A stretch of 64,000 bases of DNA from Dyella sedimenti (GCF_022760995.1 NZ_JAKWJO010000003.1:248001-312000); one strand, 5' to 3'. Positions 47,517 to 57,239 are shown, counted from the stretch's first letter. Notes: generated by a model not told the origin, from the letters alone. Translations and numbers: made by a program.

Positions 47517-48113
47517 ATGGGCGAAAACGAACTGGACAGTGCGCTGGTCGAGCGTGTCCAACAAGGGGACAAGCGAGCGTTTGACCTGCTGGTGCGCAAG
47601 TACCAGCACAAGGTCATCGGGCTGGTATCGCGCTATGTGAAGAACCAGAGCGAGAGCGAGGACGTCGCGCAGGAGGCCTTCATCCGCGCCTGGCGGGCCA
47701 TCGGCTCGTTCCGGGGCGAAAGCGCTTTCTATACTTGGCTGTACAAAATTGCCGTGAACACGGCCAAGAACCATCTGGTGGCCATGGGGCGCCGGCCACC
47801 GACGGACGACATCGCCATCGACGATGCCGCCTTCCTGCCCGGCGCCGACCGCATGCAGGAGAGCGCCACGCCCGAGCGCGAGCTCATGCGGCAGGAAATT
47901 GAACAAACCGTGTTTTCCACTGTCCAATCGCTACCCGAGGAATTGCGGGCCGCGATTACCCTGCGCGAAGTGGATGGCCTGAGCTACGAGGAAATCGCCG
48001 AAGCGATGGGTTGCCCGATCGGTACGGTGCGTTCACGTATTTTTCGGGCGCGGGAAGCTATCGATGAGAAACTGCGGCCGCTGCTCTCCGACCGCGAGGA
48101 CAAATCCCCATGA
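47517..48113 (+). CDS. rpoE: RNA polymerase sigma-E factor
   Basis: This 198-residue ECF sigma factor directs the envelope stress response. Region 2 (about 12-80) includes FDLLVRKYQHKVIGLVSRYVKNQSESEDVAQEAFIRAWRAI and FYTWLYKIAVNTAKN; region 4 (about 130-190) includes LPEELRAAITLREVDGLSYEEIAEAMGCPIGTVRSRIFRAREAI. The ATG at 47517 has a good GAAGGAG ribosome site. Its stop overlaps the rseA start as ATGA. The order rpoE-rseA-degP, without rseB, matches xanthomonads. A sigma-E-like promoter lies upstream. Confidence 0.97.
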   Translation: MGENELDSALVERVQQGDKRAFDLLVRKYQHKVIGLVSRYVKNQSESEDVAQEAFIRAWRAIGSFRGESAFYTWLYKIAVNTAKNHLVAMGRRPPTDDIAIDDAAFLPGADRMQESATPERELMRQEIEQTVFSTVQSLPEELRAAITLREVDGLSYEEIAEAMGCPIGTVRSRIFRAREAIDEKLRPLLSDREDKSP

Positions 48114-48763
48114 CTGACACTCAACGCGAAAACCTGTCTGCCGGCATGGATGGCGCCCTGTCCAGGGAAGAACTGCGCTTCCTGCTGCGCCGGCTCGACC
48201 ACGATGCTTCGCTGCAGCAGGCATGGGCGCGCTACCACGTGGCGCGCGATGGCCTGCGCCACCAGTTGCCCCCGCTGGCCTCGTCGGAGTTCGCCAGCCG
48301 CGTCATGCAGGCGATCGAGCAGGAAAGCGTGGTGGTGCACGGCAAGCGCCGACACTGGCTGCATTGGTCGGCCGGCGGCGCCATCGCCGCCAGCGTGGCG
48401 GTGGCGGCCCTGATGGTGGCCCAGCCGGCCGGGCAGGGTGCCGACCGCGCCTCCTCGCCGAGCCTGGCCTCGCCGGTGACCGTGGCCGCCAATGACGGAG
48501 GCGAGCGTGCCGGCCGCACGGAAGCGCCCGCGATGGCGCCGCCGTGGGTCAACGCCTATGCCGACGCGCCCTACCGGATCAGCCAGCAGGCCTCGGCCAC
48601 GCTGGATGGCGGCGACAACGGCATGCTGCTCTACTCCCGCAACAGCCTTACCCCGTACAGGGTGGCGCGCTATCCCGTCGTCAACAACGGCGATGGCAGC
48701 TACCTGCTGCTGATCCATCCCGACCAGCAGCCGTCCGCGCAGGCACCCGCCAGCGCCCAGTAA
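48110..48763 (+). CDS. rseA: Sigma-E anti-sigma factor RseA
   Basis: RseA binds sigma-E on the inner membrane and releases it after DegS/RseP cleavage. The 217-residue product starts with the cytoplasmic sigma-binding domain (LSAGMDGALSREELRFLLRRLDHDASLQQAWARYHVARDGL, about 8-50). One membrane helix lies at about 84-104 (SAGGAIAASVAVAALMVA), and the periplasmic domain follows, with a conserved RVARYPVVN-like C-terminal part. There is no rseB, which normally protects RseA, so sensing is probably simpler here. Start overlaps the rpoE stop. Confidence 0.92.
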   Translation: MTDTQRENLSAGMDGALSREELRFLLRRLDHDASLQQAWARYHVARDGLRHQLPPLASSEFASRVMQAIEQESVVVHGKRRHWLHWSAGGAIAASVAVAALMVAQPAGQGADRASSPSLASPVTVAANDGGERAGRTEAPAMAPPWVNAYADAPYRISQQASATLDGGDNGMLLYSRNSLTPYRVARYPVVNNGDGSYLLLIHPDQQPSAQAPASAQ

Positions 48764-48876
48764 TCCATGGCCGTGTGGCTTCGTTCGCGGCCTGCTTTCT
48801 TTTTCCCTTGCCATGGGTTCCCGCCCGCCCGCGATGGGCTGGCGGGAGCGTGCGTGAAACACCGAAGGAGGAATGC

Positions 48877-50361
48877 ATGAATCGACTCGCCCTGCGTACG
48901 CTGTCGTGCGCTGTTCTGATGAGCCTGGCGCTGGCCGGCGGCGTCCAGGCCCAAAGCGCCGCGCCCGCGGCCCCCGGCTTGCCGGACTTCACCGGCATCG
49001 TGCAGAAGAATGCCCCGGCGGTCGTGCATGTGGAGGCCAAGTACAGCGGCAAGAAGCAGGTCCGCGGGCGTGGCGCCCAGCGCGGCATGCCGGACACGCC
49101 GGACGACGACGATCCGCAGATGGAGATGTTCCGGCGCTTCTTCGGCATGCCGCAGATGCCTTCGCCGGAGGAACAGCAGCACACCTCGCTGGGCTCGGGC
49201 TTCATCATCTCCGGCGACGGCTACATCCTCACCAACAATCATGTGGTGGACGGCGCCGATACGGTGACGGTGCGCCTGCAGGACCGTCGCACCCTGGCCG
49301 CGAAGGTGGTGGGCAGCGACCCTCAGTACGACATCGCCCTGCTGAAGGTGGACGCCAAGGGCGGCCTGCCGGCGGTGAGCATCGGCGATTCGCGTGCCCT
49401 GAAGCCGGGCCAGTGGGTGCTGGCGATCGGTTCGCCGTTCGGCTTCGACTACACGGTGACGCAGGGCATCGTCAGCGCTGTGGGCCGCAACCTGGGCAAC
49501 CAGGACCAGCCGTACACCTCCTTCATCCAGACCGACGTGCCGATCAACCGCGGCAATTCCGGCGGCCCGCTGTTCGACCTGCAAGGCCGCGTGGTGGGCG
49601 TCAATTCGCAGATCTACTCCAACACCGGCGGTTACCAGGGCGTGGCGTTCTCCATCCCGATCGACGTGGCGATGAGCGTGGTGAAGCAGATCAAGGAGAA
49701 GGGCTATGTCTCGCGCGGCCAGTTGGGCGTGATGGTGCAGCCGATCAGCGACGACATCGCCAAGGCGTTCAAGCTCGACGGGGGCAGCGGCGCGGTGGTG
49801 ACCCAGGTGACCAAGGGCAGCCCGGCGGAGAAGGCCGGACTGCATGCGGGTGACGTGATACTGGCTTTCAACGGCCAGTCCATCAATTCCAGTGTGGACC
49901 TGCCGCCACTGGTCGGGCAGACCCCGCCGGGCAGCAAGGCCACCCTGCAGATCCTGCGCGACGGCAAGAAGCAGGACGTGACCGTCACCGTGGGCGAGAT
50001 GCCGCGCGACAGGAATGCGGTGCTGGCCTCGTCCGACGCGGACCAGCCTGCCGGCCATGCGGGCTCCGCTGCCCTGGGGCTCACCGTCCAGGACCTGGAT
50101 AGCGATACCCGCGAGCAGTTGGGCCTCAAGGCGGGCGAGGGCGTGGCCATCGGCAATGTCACCGGCGCCGTGGCCGCCCGCGCCGGCCTGCAGCCGGGCG
50201 ACGTGATCCTGATGGTCAACCAGAAGAAGGTGGGCAGCGCGGCGGCTTTCCGCGAGGCCACCAAGGACGCCAAGCCGGGCGACACCGTGCTGCTGCTGGT
50301 GCGGCATGGCGACCAGAGCGGCTTCATCGGCCTGACCGTGCCGGGCGGCAAGGACGAGTAG
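48877..50361 (+). CDS. degP: Periplasmic serine endoprotease DegP/MucD
   Basis: DegP is the periplasmic HtrA protease-chaperone of the sigma-E response. The 494-residue product has a signal peptide (about 1-25). The trypsin-like domain has the triad His122 (TNNHVVDGAD), Asp152 (QYDIALLK) and Ser228 (GNSGGPLF), and an acidic Q-linker-like region (MPDTPDDDDPQ, about 71-82). Two PDZ domains lie at about 290-385 and 400-490. AAGGAGG precedes the ATG at 48877; another ATG at 48873 is out of frame. The 113-base gap after rseA holds no clear promoter. It probably shares the rpoE transcript. Confidence 0.96.
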   Translation: MNRLALRTLSCAVLMSLALAGGVQAQSAAPAAPGLPDFTGIVQKNAPAVVHVEAKYSGKKQVRGRGAQRGMPDTPDDDDPQMEMFRRFFGMPQMPSPEEQQHTSLGSGFIISGDGYILTNNHVVDGADTVTVRLQDRRTLAAKVVGSDPQYDIALLKVDAKGGLPAVSIGDSRALKPGQWVLAIGSPFGFDYTVTQGIVSAVGRNLGNQDQPYTSFIQTDVPINRGNSGGPLFDLQGRVVGVNSQIYSNTGGYQGVAFSIPIDVAMSVVKQIKEKGYVSRGQLGVMVQPISDDIAKAFKLDGGSGAVVTQVTKGSPAEKAGLHAGDVILAFNGQSINSSVDLPPLVGQTPPGSKATLQILRDGKKQDVTVTVGEMPRDRNAVLASSDADQPAGHAGSAALGLTVQDLDSDTREQLGLKAGEGVAIGNVTGAVAARAGLQPGDVILMVNQKKVGSAAAFREATKDAKPGDTVLLLVRHGDQSGFIGLTVPGGKDE

Positions 50362-50551
50362 GGCTTGGGGCGCCATGGAGGGCGCCGCGTTCCCGGGCGG
50401 AGCGGTTTTATCCTGGACGATGAAGGGATGAGTCGTGGGGGCGCAGGGTCTGCGCTCTACCCGCCCATGTGGGCGAGAAGGCCGGTTTTGGCGCCCCCGC
50501 TACCCATCTTCCCCGCTCTCTACGCCCCCCGGCCTTTCACTATCCCATCCA

Positions 50552-50560
50552 TGCGATAAT
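50552..50560 (+). promoter_or_regulatory. Extended -10 promoter of lepA
   Basis: TGC-GATAAT is an extended -10 element about 75 bases before the lepA ATG. The 275-base gap from degP to lepA also contains an imperfect GGGGGCGC/GCGCCCCC inverted repeat (50437-50499) and no gene. Confidence 0.4.
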
Positions 50561-50636
50561 GCCGGGTTCGTGTCGCCACCCCGGCGATACGCTGCCTGCG
50601 CGCCGCGCAGGGCAGTGAACGCAGCCAGCGTGCTCC

Positions 50637-52427
50637 ATGGAACTGATCCGAAACTTCTCCATCATCGCCCATATCGATCACGGCAAGTCGACGCTGGCCG
50701 ACCGCATCATCCAGATCTGCGGTGGTCTGACCGAGCGTGAGATGGAGGCTCAGGTGCTCGACAACAATCCGATCGAGCGCGAGCGCGGCATCACCATCAA
50801 GGCGCAGTCCGTGTCGCTGCCGTACAAGGCGCGCGACGGCAAGACCTACCAGCTCAACTTCATCGACACCCCGGGCCACGTGGATTTCTCCTACGAGGTG
50901 AGCCGCTCGCTGGCCGCGTGCGAGGGCGCGCTGCTGGTGGTGGATGCCGCGCAGGGCGTGGAGGCCCAGTCGGTCGCCAACTGCTACACGGCGGTGGAAA
51001 TGGGCCTGGAAGTGGTGCCGGTGCTCAACAAGATCGACCTGCCCACCGCCGATCCGGAGAAGGTGAAGGGCGAGATCGAGGCGGTGATCGGCATCGACGC
51101 CACCGACGCGGTGGCGGTGAGCGCCAAGACCGGCCAGAACGTGGTCGAGGTGCTGGAAGCCATCGTGGCGCGCATCCCGCCGCCGAAGCCCGGCGACACC
51201 GACCGCCTGCAGGCACTGATTATCGACTCCTGGTTCGACAACTACCTGGGGGTGGTGTCGCTGGTGCGCGTGGTGCAGGGCGAGATCAAGCCGGGCGACA
51301 AGCTGCTGGTGATGTCCACCGGGCGCACCCACGAGGTGAGCGAGGTGGGCGTGTTCACGCCCAAGCGCAAAAAGCTGGACAAGCTGGCCTCGGGCGAGGT
51401 GGGCTGGCTCACCGCGGCCATCAAAGACGTGCACGGCGCACCGGTGGGCGACACGCTGACCCACGCCGGCAAGCCGGCCGACAAGCCGCTGCCGGGCTTC
51501 CAGACCATGCAACCGCGCGTGTTCGCCGGCCTGTTCCCGGTCTCGGCCGACGACTACCCCGCGCTGCGCGAGGCGCTGGAGAAGCTGCGCCTGAACGATG
51601 CGGCGCTGTTCTTCGAACCGGAAAGCTCCGAGGCGATGGGCTTCGGCTTCCGCTGCGGCTTCCTCGGCATGCTGCACATGGAGATCGTGCAGGAGCGCCT
51701 GGAGCGCGAGTACGACCTGGACCTGGTCACCACCGCGCCGACAGTGGTGTACGAAGTCCTGAAGAGCGACGGCACGGTGATGCTGCTGGACAACCCGGCC
51801 AAGCTGCCCGCGGCGAACCTGATGCAGGAGATCCGCGAGCCGATCATCGTCGCCAACATCCTCACCCCGCCGGACTACATCGGCAACATCATCACGCTGT
51901 GCGAGGAGAAGCGCGGCGTGCAGCGTTCGATCCAGTACCTGGCGACCCAGGTGCAGATCACCTACGAGATGCCGCTGGCCGAAGTGGTGCTGGATTTCTT
52001 CGACCGCCTGAAGTCGGTCTCGCGCGGCTACGCCTCGATGGACTACCACTTCGAGCGCTTCGAGGCCGGTCCGTTCGTGCGCGTGGACGTGCTTATCAAC
52101 GGCGACCGCGTCGATGCGCTGAGCCTGATCGTGCACCGCGTCCATGCCGAGCGCCGCGGCCGCGACCTGGTCGAGCGCATGAAGGACCTGATCCCGCGCC
52201 AGCAGTTCGACGTGGCGATCCAGGCCGCCATCGGCGCGCAGATCGTCGCCCGCTCCACGGTGAAGGCGCTGCGCAAGAACGTGCTGGCCAAGTGCTACGG
52301 CGGCGACGTCAGCCGCAAGAAGAAGCTGCTGGAGAAGCAGAAGGAAGGCAAGAAGCGCATGAAGCAGGTCGGCCGCGTGGAGATCCCACAGGAAGCCTTC
52401 CTTGCCGTATTGAAGGTGGACAAGTAG
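50637..52427 (+). CDS. lepA: Elongation factor 4 (LepA)
   Basis: EF4 is a ribosomal GTPase that can back-translocate ribosomes and aids initiation complex assembly. The 596-residue product shows the G-domain motifs [15 protein letters not shown] (G1), [10 protein letters not shown] (G2), [12 protein letters not shown] (G3), NKIDLP (G4) and SAKTGQNV (G5). Domains II, III and V-like follow, then the LepA-specific C-terminal domain ([30 protein letters not shown]). The ATG at 50637 is followed directly by the conserved [14 protein letters not shown]. Normal length. It begins the lepA-lepB-DUF4845-rnc-era-recO block. Confidence 0.98.
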   Translation: MELIRNFSIIAHIDHGKSTLADRIIQICGGLTEREMEAQVLDNNPIERERGITIKAQSVSLPYKARDGKTYQLNFIDTPGHVDFSYEVSRSLAACEGALLVVDAAQGVEAQSVANCYTAVEMGLEVVPVLNKIDLPTADPEKVKGEIEAVIGIDATDAVAVSAKTGQNVVEVLEAIVARIPPPKPGDTDRLQALIIDSWFDNYLGVVSLVRVVQGEIKPGDKLLVMSTGRTHEVSEVGVFTPKRKKLDKLASGEVGWLTAAIKDVHGAPVGDTLTHAGKPADKPLPGFQTMQPRVFAGLFPVSADDYPALREALEKLRLNDAALFFEPESSEAMGFGFRCGFLGMLHMEIVQERLEREYDLDLVTTAPTVVYEVLKSDGTVMLLDNPAKLPAANLMQEIREPIIVANILTPPDYIGNIITLCEEKRGVQRSIQYLATQVQITYEMPLAEVVLDFFDRLKSVSRGYASMDYHFERFEAGPFVRVDVLINGDRVDALSLIVHRVHAERRGRDLVERMKDLIPRQQFDVAIQAAIGAQIVARSTVKALRKNVLAKCYGGDVSRKKKLLEKQKEGKKRMKQVGRVEIPQEAFLAVLKVDK

Positions 52428-52436
52428 TGAGGCAGG

Positions 52437-52525
52437 GAACCGGGAGTAGGAAGAGGGAATAGCAACGACGGCGCGCGCGCCTCTTCTATTCTCTATTCCC
52501 TTTTCTCTATTCTCTGCTCTCCAAA
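52437..52525. repeat. Purine/pyrimidine asymmetric tract before lepB
   Basis: The first half is purine-rich on the plus strand (CGGGAGTAGGAAGAGGGAATAG) and the second half is almost pure pyrimidine with repeated TCTATTC units. GGGAATAG near 52453 can pair with CTATTCCC near 52492. It lies in the lepA-lepB gap. Confidence 0.5.
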
Positions 52526-52534
52526 GGAGCATTC

Positions 52535-53437
52535 ATGGATTTCGATTTTTCGGCGATTCTGCTTGGCCTGACCGTTGTGTTCGGCGTGGTGTGGGGCTTG
52601 GACCGCCTGTTCTTCTACAAGGGGCGCAAGGCCAGGGCGGAGGCGGCCGGCGCCGAGCCGCGCGAGCCGATGCTGGTGGACTGGTCGCGCTCGCTGTTCC
52701 CGGTGGTGCTGGTGGTGCTGCTGCTGCGATCCTTCGTGGCCGAGCCGTTCCGCATTCCCTCCGGTTCCATGATGCCGACGCTGGACGTGGGCGACTTCAT
52801 CCTGGTCAACAAATTCTCCTATGGCCTGCGCATGCCGGCCTTCAACAACAAGTTCCTGAGCCTGGGCGAGCCCAAGCGCGGCGACGTGGTGGTGTTCCGC
52901 TTCCCGGGCTACCTGTGCGAGGACGGCGGCAAGCTGGTGCGCAGCGGCGACCAGAGCTGCGTCGATCCGCATGCGCCGGTGCCCAGCCAGAACTGGATCA
53001 AGCGCGTCGTCGGTGTGCCGGGCGACCGCGTGGAGATGCGCGGCGACCAGCTGATCGTCAACGGCGAGCCGGTGGCGGCCGACCTGGTGGGGCCCTACGA
53101 GGGCGATCCCAAGCGCCCCGAGTCGCGGCTGATGCTGGAAATGGGCGCCACGGTGTGGAACGAGCACCTGCCCAACGGTGCCGGCGGCGTGGTCAACCAT
53201 CTGACCGCGCGCATGCCCAATTACGCCGTGCCGCCGCCGCTGCCCAATCCCCACGTGCCGCTGGTGGTGCCGCAGGGCTGCTACCTGGCCATGGGCGACA
53301 ATCGCTACAACAGTACCGACAGCCGCTGGTGGGGCTGCCTGCCGGAGCAGAACCTGGCCGGCAAGGCCTTCCTGATCTGGCTGAGCTGGACCGGCTCCGG
53401 CATCGCCTTCCACCGCATGGGCACCATCATCCATTGA
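52535..53437 (+). CDS. lepB: Signal peptidase I (main enzyme)
   Basis: LepB removes signal peptides from secreted proteins. The 300-residue product has two N-terminal membrane helices (about 5-27 and 53-68). The catalytic Ser78 is in RIPSGSMMPTL and Lys156 in NWIKRVVGVPGD, and box E is GDNRYNSTDSRWWG. A large insertion typical of proteobacterial LepB is present (about 165-250). The AAAGGAG ribosome site is clear. It follows lepA as usual, after an unusual purine/pyrimidine tract. A shorter paralogue is at 31264. Confidence 0.97.
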   Translation: MDFDFSAILLGLTVVFGVVWGLDRLFFYKGRKARAEAAGAEPREPMLVDWSRSLFPVVLVVLLLRSFVAEPFRIPSGSMMPTLDVGDFILVNKFSYGLRMPAFNNKFLSLGEPKRGDVVVFRFPGYLCEDGGKLVRSGDQSCVDPHAPVPSQNWIKRVVGVPGDRVEMRGDQLIVNGEPVAADLVGPYEGDPKRPESRLMLEMGATVWNEHLPNGAGGVVNHLTARMPNYAVPPPLPNPHVPLVVPQGCYLAMGDNRYNSTDSRWWGCLPEQNLAGKAFLIWLSWTGSGIAFHRMGTIIH

Positions 53438-53581
53438 TCCAAAGCGTGACGCGGGTTGATCTGCTCACGGTGACGGATGGAGCGCTTCCGGCGACAATGC
53501 GCCGGAGGCCGGGCGGTCCCCATGCGGGACGCCGGGCCGGATCGGAACGGCGTCGTCGCGGTACGGCATAGCGAGGGGACT

Positions 53582-53962
53582 ATGAAATCGAAGCAGTCGG
53601 GCATCACCCTGATCGGGTTCCTGTTCATTTTGGTCGTGGTCGGATTCTTCGGCTTCATGGCGATGAAGCTGGTGCCGTCCTATACGGAGTTCATGGGCGT
53701 GGACAAGGCCATGAACCAGGTGGCCAGCAGCGGGGTGGAAGGCAAGTCGCTGGACGATATCCGTCGCGACCTGATGTTCAAGCTGGGCTTCCAGTACGTG
53801 GACGATGCCACCATCAAGCCCAAGGACATCACCATCACCCGCGACAACGGCGCCGCGCAGCTCAACGTGAGCTACGACAAGCGCATTCCCTTCATGTACA
53901 ACATCGACTTCCTGCTTCACTTCGAGAAGAGCGTGGCCTTGCAGGGCAATGTCGGCGGCTAA
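53582..53962 (+). CDS. DUF4845 membrane protein
   Basis: This 126-residue protein starts with a pseudopilin-like membrane helix (MKSKQSGITLIGFLFILVVV, about 8-28), followed by a small periplasmic domain (KLVPSYTEFMGVDKAM, LMFKLGFQYVDD, ITITRDNGAAQLNVSYDKRIPFMYNIDFLLHF). It is the DUF4845 family member that commonly sits between lepB and rnc in beta- and gammaproteobacteria. No function is proven. The ATG at 53582 is preceded by GAGGGG. rnc follows after 15 bases. Confidence 0.92.
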   Translation: MKSKQSGITLIGFLFILVVVGFFGFMAMKLVPSYTEFMGVDKAMNQVASSGVEGKSLDDIRRDLMFKLGFQYVDDATIKPKDITITRDNGAAQLNVSYDKRIPFMYNIDFLLHFEKSVALQGNVGG

Positions 53963-53977
53963 GCACAGGCACAGGAT

Positions 53978-54634
53978 TTGACCAGGCTCACCTACCGTTT
54001 CCGTGATCCCGCGCTCGCGCAACTGGCGCTGACCCATCGCAGCGCAGGACGTCCGAACAACGAGCGCCTGGAATTCCTCGGCGACGCCCTGCTTGGCGTA
54101 GTGGTCGCCGAGCTGCTGTACGAGGCCCATCCGAACGCCAGCGAGGGCGAACTGTCGCGCTTGCGGGCCCAACTGGTGAATGGCCAGGCGCTGGCGGCGA
54201 TCGCGCGCGAGCTGGCGCTGGGCGAGGAGTTGAAGCTGGGTTCCGGCGAGCTCAAGAGCGGCGGTTTCCGGCGTGACTCGATCCTGGCCGATGCCTTCGA
54301 GGCGCTGGTCGCGGCGGTCTACCTGGACGCGGGGTTCGCCGAATGCCGCGACGTGGTGCGCGCGCTGTTCGAGCCGCTGGTGGCGGCCATCCCGCGCTCT
54401 TCCAAGGATGCCAAGACCCGCCTGCAGGAACTGCTGCAGGCCAAGGGCTGGCCGTTGCCGCACTATGAGCTGATCGACAGCCATGGCGAGGACCACGCCA
54501 AGACCTTCGACGTCTCCTGCGAGATCGCCGAACCGGCGCCGATCCGGGCCGAGGGGCGGGGCAGCAGCCGGCGGGCGGCCGAGCAGGATGCCGCCGAGAC
54601 GGTCCTGCGCCGCCTGCAGGAGTGGCAGGCCTGA
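53978..54634 (+). CDS. rnc: Ribonuclease III
   Basis: RNase III cuts double-stranded RNA in rRNA and mRNA processing. The 218-residue product has the catalytic signature [13 protein letters not shown], a second acidic site ([16 protein letters not shown]) and the C-terminal dsRBD ([39 protein letters not shown]). The start must be the TTG at 53978: the same frame has a stop 18 bases upstream and no other start lies between it and conserved sequence. Its AGGA is almost adjacent to the TTG, so initiation is likely weak or coupled to the DUF4845 gene. The N-terminus is shorter than in E. coli. Confidence 0.95.
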   Translation: MTRLTYRFRDPALAQLALTHRSAGRPNNERLEFLGDALLGVVVAELLYEAHPNASEGELSRLRAQLVNGQALAAIARELALGEELKLGSGELKSGGFRRDSILADAFEALVAAVYLDAGFAECRDVVRALFEPLVAAIPRSSKDAKTRLQELLQAKGWPLPHYELIDSHGEDHAKTFDVSCEIAEPAPIRAEGRGSSRRAAEQDAAETVLRRLQEWQA

Positions 54635-54764
54635 CATTCCGCCCGGCGGGATACCGAGTCCCGCCCTGGCGCGCCGGATTCCCTGCCGGCACCGCCGACG
54701 ACATACACTTTCCCCGCCACCCAACCGGCATGCCCGGGGCGGGTACCCGACACAGGCTATCGCC

Positions 54765-55703
54765 ATGAACGACCAAGACGACCTCGACCTCGGCGCTCCT
54801 GCCGAGCTTCCCCATGACGACTACCGCTGTGGCACGGTGGCCCTGGCGGGCCGGCCCAACGTGGGCAAGTCGACCCTGTTGAACGCGCTGGTCGGCTTCC
54901 GCCTGTCCATCGTCAGCCCGCGCCCGCAGACCACTCGCCATCGCATCCTCGGCATCGCCACCAGCGAAGCGGGCCAGATCATGTACGTGGACACGCCGGG
55001 CCTGCACCGGGGCGCCAAGCGGGCGATGAACCGCAGCCTCAACCGCGCCGCTCGCTCGGCGATCAGCGAGGTCGACGTGGCCGTGCAGGTGATCGAGGCC
55101 GGGCGCTGGACCGACGAGGACGAGGCGCTGTACGACGCCCTGGTCGAGCAGAAGGTGCCGCGCCTGCTGGTGATAAACAAGGTCGACCTGGCCAAGGACA
55201 AGGCCACGATGCTGCCGTTCGTGGCCGAGCTGATGACGCGCCACGCGTTCGATGACGTGTACTACGCCAGCGCGCTCAAGCAGAAGGGCCTGAAGGAACT
55301 GGAGCAGGGCATCCTCAAGCGCCTGCCGGTGGCGCCGCCGGTCTACGGCGAGGACGAGGTCACCGACCGCAGCGAACGTTTCCTGGCCGCCGAGATGGTG
55401 CGCGAGCAGCTGATGCTGCGGCTGGATCAGGAGCTGCCGTACGCCACCACGGTGGAGATCGAGCAGTTCAAGGACCGCCCGGACGGCGTGGCCGAGATCC
55501 ACGCGGTGATCTGGGTGGAGCGCGATGGCCAGAAGGCGATCGTGATCGGCAACGGCGGCGCCCAGCTCAAGGCCATCGGCAGCGCCGCGCGCCGCCACAT
55601 GGAGCGTACCTTCGAGCGCAAGGTGTTCCTGCGCCTGTGGGTCAAGGTGCGCGAGGGCTGGGTCGACGACGAGACCATGCTGAAGAAATTCGGCTATGAA
55701 TAG
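54765..55703 (+). CDS. era: GTPase Era
   Basis: Era binds the 3' end of 16S rRNA and promotes 30S maturation. The 312-residue product has G1 [10 protein letters not shown]3 DTPG, G4 NKVD and a C-terminal KH domain with [25 protein letters not shown]. The N-terminus carries an extra acidic stretch ([19 protein letters not shown], about 20 residues) before the G-domain, as in some xanthomonads. The ATG at 54765 is used. It follows rnc after 130 bases and precedes recO, the standard order. Confidence 0.97.
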   Translation: MNDQDDLDLGAPAELPHDDYRCGTVALAGRPNVGKSTLLNALVGFRLSIVSPRPQTTRHRILGIATSEAGQIMYVDTPGLHRGAKRAMNRSLNRAARSAISEVDVAVQVIEAGRWTDEDEALYDALVEQKVPRLLVINKVDLAKDKATMLPFVAELMTRHAFDDVYYASALKQKGLKELEQGILKRLPVAPPVYGEDEVTDRSERFLAAEMVREQLMLRLDQELPYATTVEIEQFKDRPDGVAEIHAVIWVERDGQKAIVIGNGGAQLKAIGSAARRHMERTFERKVFLRLWVKVREGWVDDETMLKKFGYE

Positions 55704-55779
55704 CGGGAAGTAGGCGGAGGGCATCGGGCTGCCACGCGTCGACCCTTTGCCATTCACGCCTTACTCTTCATCCCACCCC

Positions 55780-56490
55780 ATGCGCATCGAGCAACAGCCG
55801 GCCTACGTCCTGCATTCGCGACCCTACCGCGAGACTTCGCTGCTGCTTGAATGCCTGACCCGCGACTACGGCCGCATTGGCGTGGTGGCGCGGGGCGTCC
55901 GGCGTGAACGCTCGCGCCTGCAGCGCGCCCAACTGGAACCCTTCCAACCCCTCCTGCTGGACCTGCTGTTCCGCGGCGAACTGGCCACCTTGCAGGCGGC
56001 CGAGGCGGGCGGCGGATCGGGCCGCCTGGTGGGGGATGCGGGCTTGGCCGGGCTCTATCTCAACGAGCTGGTGGTGCGCCTGACCGGCCGCCAGGATCCC
56101 CATCCGGAGCTGTACGGGGCCTATGCCCTGGCGCTTCCCCGCCTGGCGGGCCCCGAACCGCTGGCATGGACCCTGAGGCGCTTCGAGCGCGACCTGCTGG
56201 AAGCGCTCGGCTATGGCTTGCAACTGGAGAGCGAGGCCGAGTCCGGCGAACCGCTGGATGCCGGCGGGTCCTACCGCTACCACGTCGAGCAGGGGCCTTC
56301 GCCGTGCCGGCCGGGAACCGCGCATGCCCTGCGCGGCAGCGACCTGTTGGCGCTGGCGCAGGACCGCATGCCCGACGCGGCGGGCCTGTCTGCCTTGCGC
56401 AGCATGATGCGCGAGGTCATCCGCTTCCATCTCGGTGGCGGCGAGCTGCGCGCCTGGCATGTGCTGGGCGCGGCGATGTCCCGCCGCTAG
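55780..56490 (+). CDS. recO: DNA repair protein RecO
   Basis: RecO anneals single strands and loads RecA with RecF and RecR. The 236-residue product has the N-terminal OB-fold (PAYVLHSRPYRETSLLLECLTRDYGRIGVVARGVRR), the helical middle (LYLNELVVRLTGRQDPHPELYGAYALAL) and the C-terminal part; the zinc-binding cysteines of some RecO proteins are absent. The ATG at 55780 matches family starts better than 55747. It overlaps the convergent response-regulator gene by four bases at its stop. Confidence 0.94.
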   Translation: MRIEQQPAYVLHSRPYRETSLLLECLTRDYGRIGVVARGVRRERSRLQRAQLEPFQPLLLDLLFRGELATLQAAEAGGGSGRLVGDAGLAGLYLNELVVRLTGRQDPHPELYGAYALALPRLAGPEPLAWTLRRFERDLLEALGYGLQLESEAESGEPLDAGGSYRYHVEQGPSPCRPGTAHALRGSDLLALAQDRMPDAAGLSALRSMMREVIRFHLGGGELRAWHVLGAAMSRR

Positions 56491-57239
56491 GCCGCTCGCG
56501 CCTCCAGGGCCTCGATGGTGGCCAGCAATGCCCCGCGGAAGCGGGACAGCGGCGCCAGCGAGCCGGAGTGCCCCAGCCTGAGGTGGCGCTGCAACCGCGT
56601 GGCCTGTGCCGCTAGCGCGGTGGCGCCGCAGAATCCGCAGGACGAGCGCAGGCGGTGCAGCCGTCCGGCAAAAGCTTCGGGGTCGTCGCGCAGGGTATCC
56701 AGATCCTGATAGAGGCTGGCCAGTTCGGCGCGCAGCAGGGCGCGCATGGCTTTCACCACGTCGGCATCCCCCATGGTGGCGATGGCCTGCGCGTCGTCGA
56801 GCAACGGCATGGCCGTGGTGCCGGCCTGCACCAGGGTGAGGATGCGCCGCAGGTCCGCCACGCTGCAGGGCTTGTGCAACACCTCGCTGAATTCGGCCGA
56901 CAGCAGGCGCTGCCGTTCCGGCGCATCCATGTCGGCGCTGGTGGCTACCGCGGTGCAATCGCTGGAACAGGCGGCCGGGTCCTGCCGCAGGGCGGCCAGC
57001 ACGTCCTCCGCGCCGGCGCCGGGCATGCGGCAATCCAGCAGCAGTAGGTCGAACGGCTGGCGGCGGGCCAGGGCGATCGCGGTGGTGCCGTCGTGGCAGG
57101 CCTCGGCCTCGAGGCCGAGGCTGCGCAGCGCCTCGACCAGGAACAGGCGGCTGGCGGGGTCGTCGTCGGCCACCAGGGCACGCATGGTTTCAGGGGCGCC
57201 GGAGGCGCCCGCGGGGTCGCTGGCGGGCGTGTTGAACAT
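56487..57239 (-). CDS. Response regulator with C-terminal Hpt domain
   Basis: This 250-residue protein has a receiver domain (about 18-140, RALVADDDPASRLFLVEALRS, phosphoacceptor Asp69 in LLLLDCRMPG, Lys in HKPCS). A C-terminal Hpt-like helical domain follows (about 150-245) with His195 (RLHRLRSSCGFCGA), though the usual HxLKG pattern is changed to HRLRSS. Receiver-Hpt proteins act as intermediates in phosphorelays, like parts of hybrid kinases. No kinase gene is adjacent. Start at 57239 or 57185. It is divergent from ydbH with a 44-base gap and convergent with recO. The partner kinase must lie elsewhere. Confidence 0.85.
   Translation of the reverse strand: MFNTPASDPAGASGAPETMRALVADDDPASRLFLVEALRSLGLEAEACHDGTTAIALARRQPFDLLLLDCRMPGAGAEDVLAALRQDPAACSSDCTAVATSADMDAPERQRLLSAEFSEVLHKPCSVADLRRILTLVQAGTTAMPLLDDAQAIATMGDADVVKAMRALLRAELASLYQDLDTLRDDPEAFAGRLHRLRSSCGFCGATALAAQATRLQRHLRLGHSGSLAPLSRFRGALLATIEALEARAA

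Noticed and set aside
48873..48880. ATG at 48873 as the degP start
   Set aside because: It is out of frame with the signal peptide and protease; the ATG at 48877 is in frame and well placed after AAGGAGG.
50520..52532. 670-codon ORF antisense to lepA
   Set aside because: Shadow of lepA caused by codon third-position GC; no family pattern.
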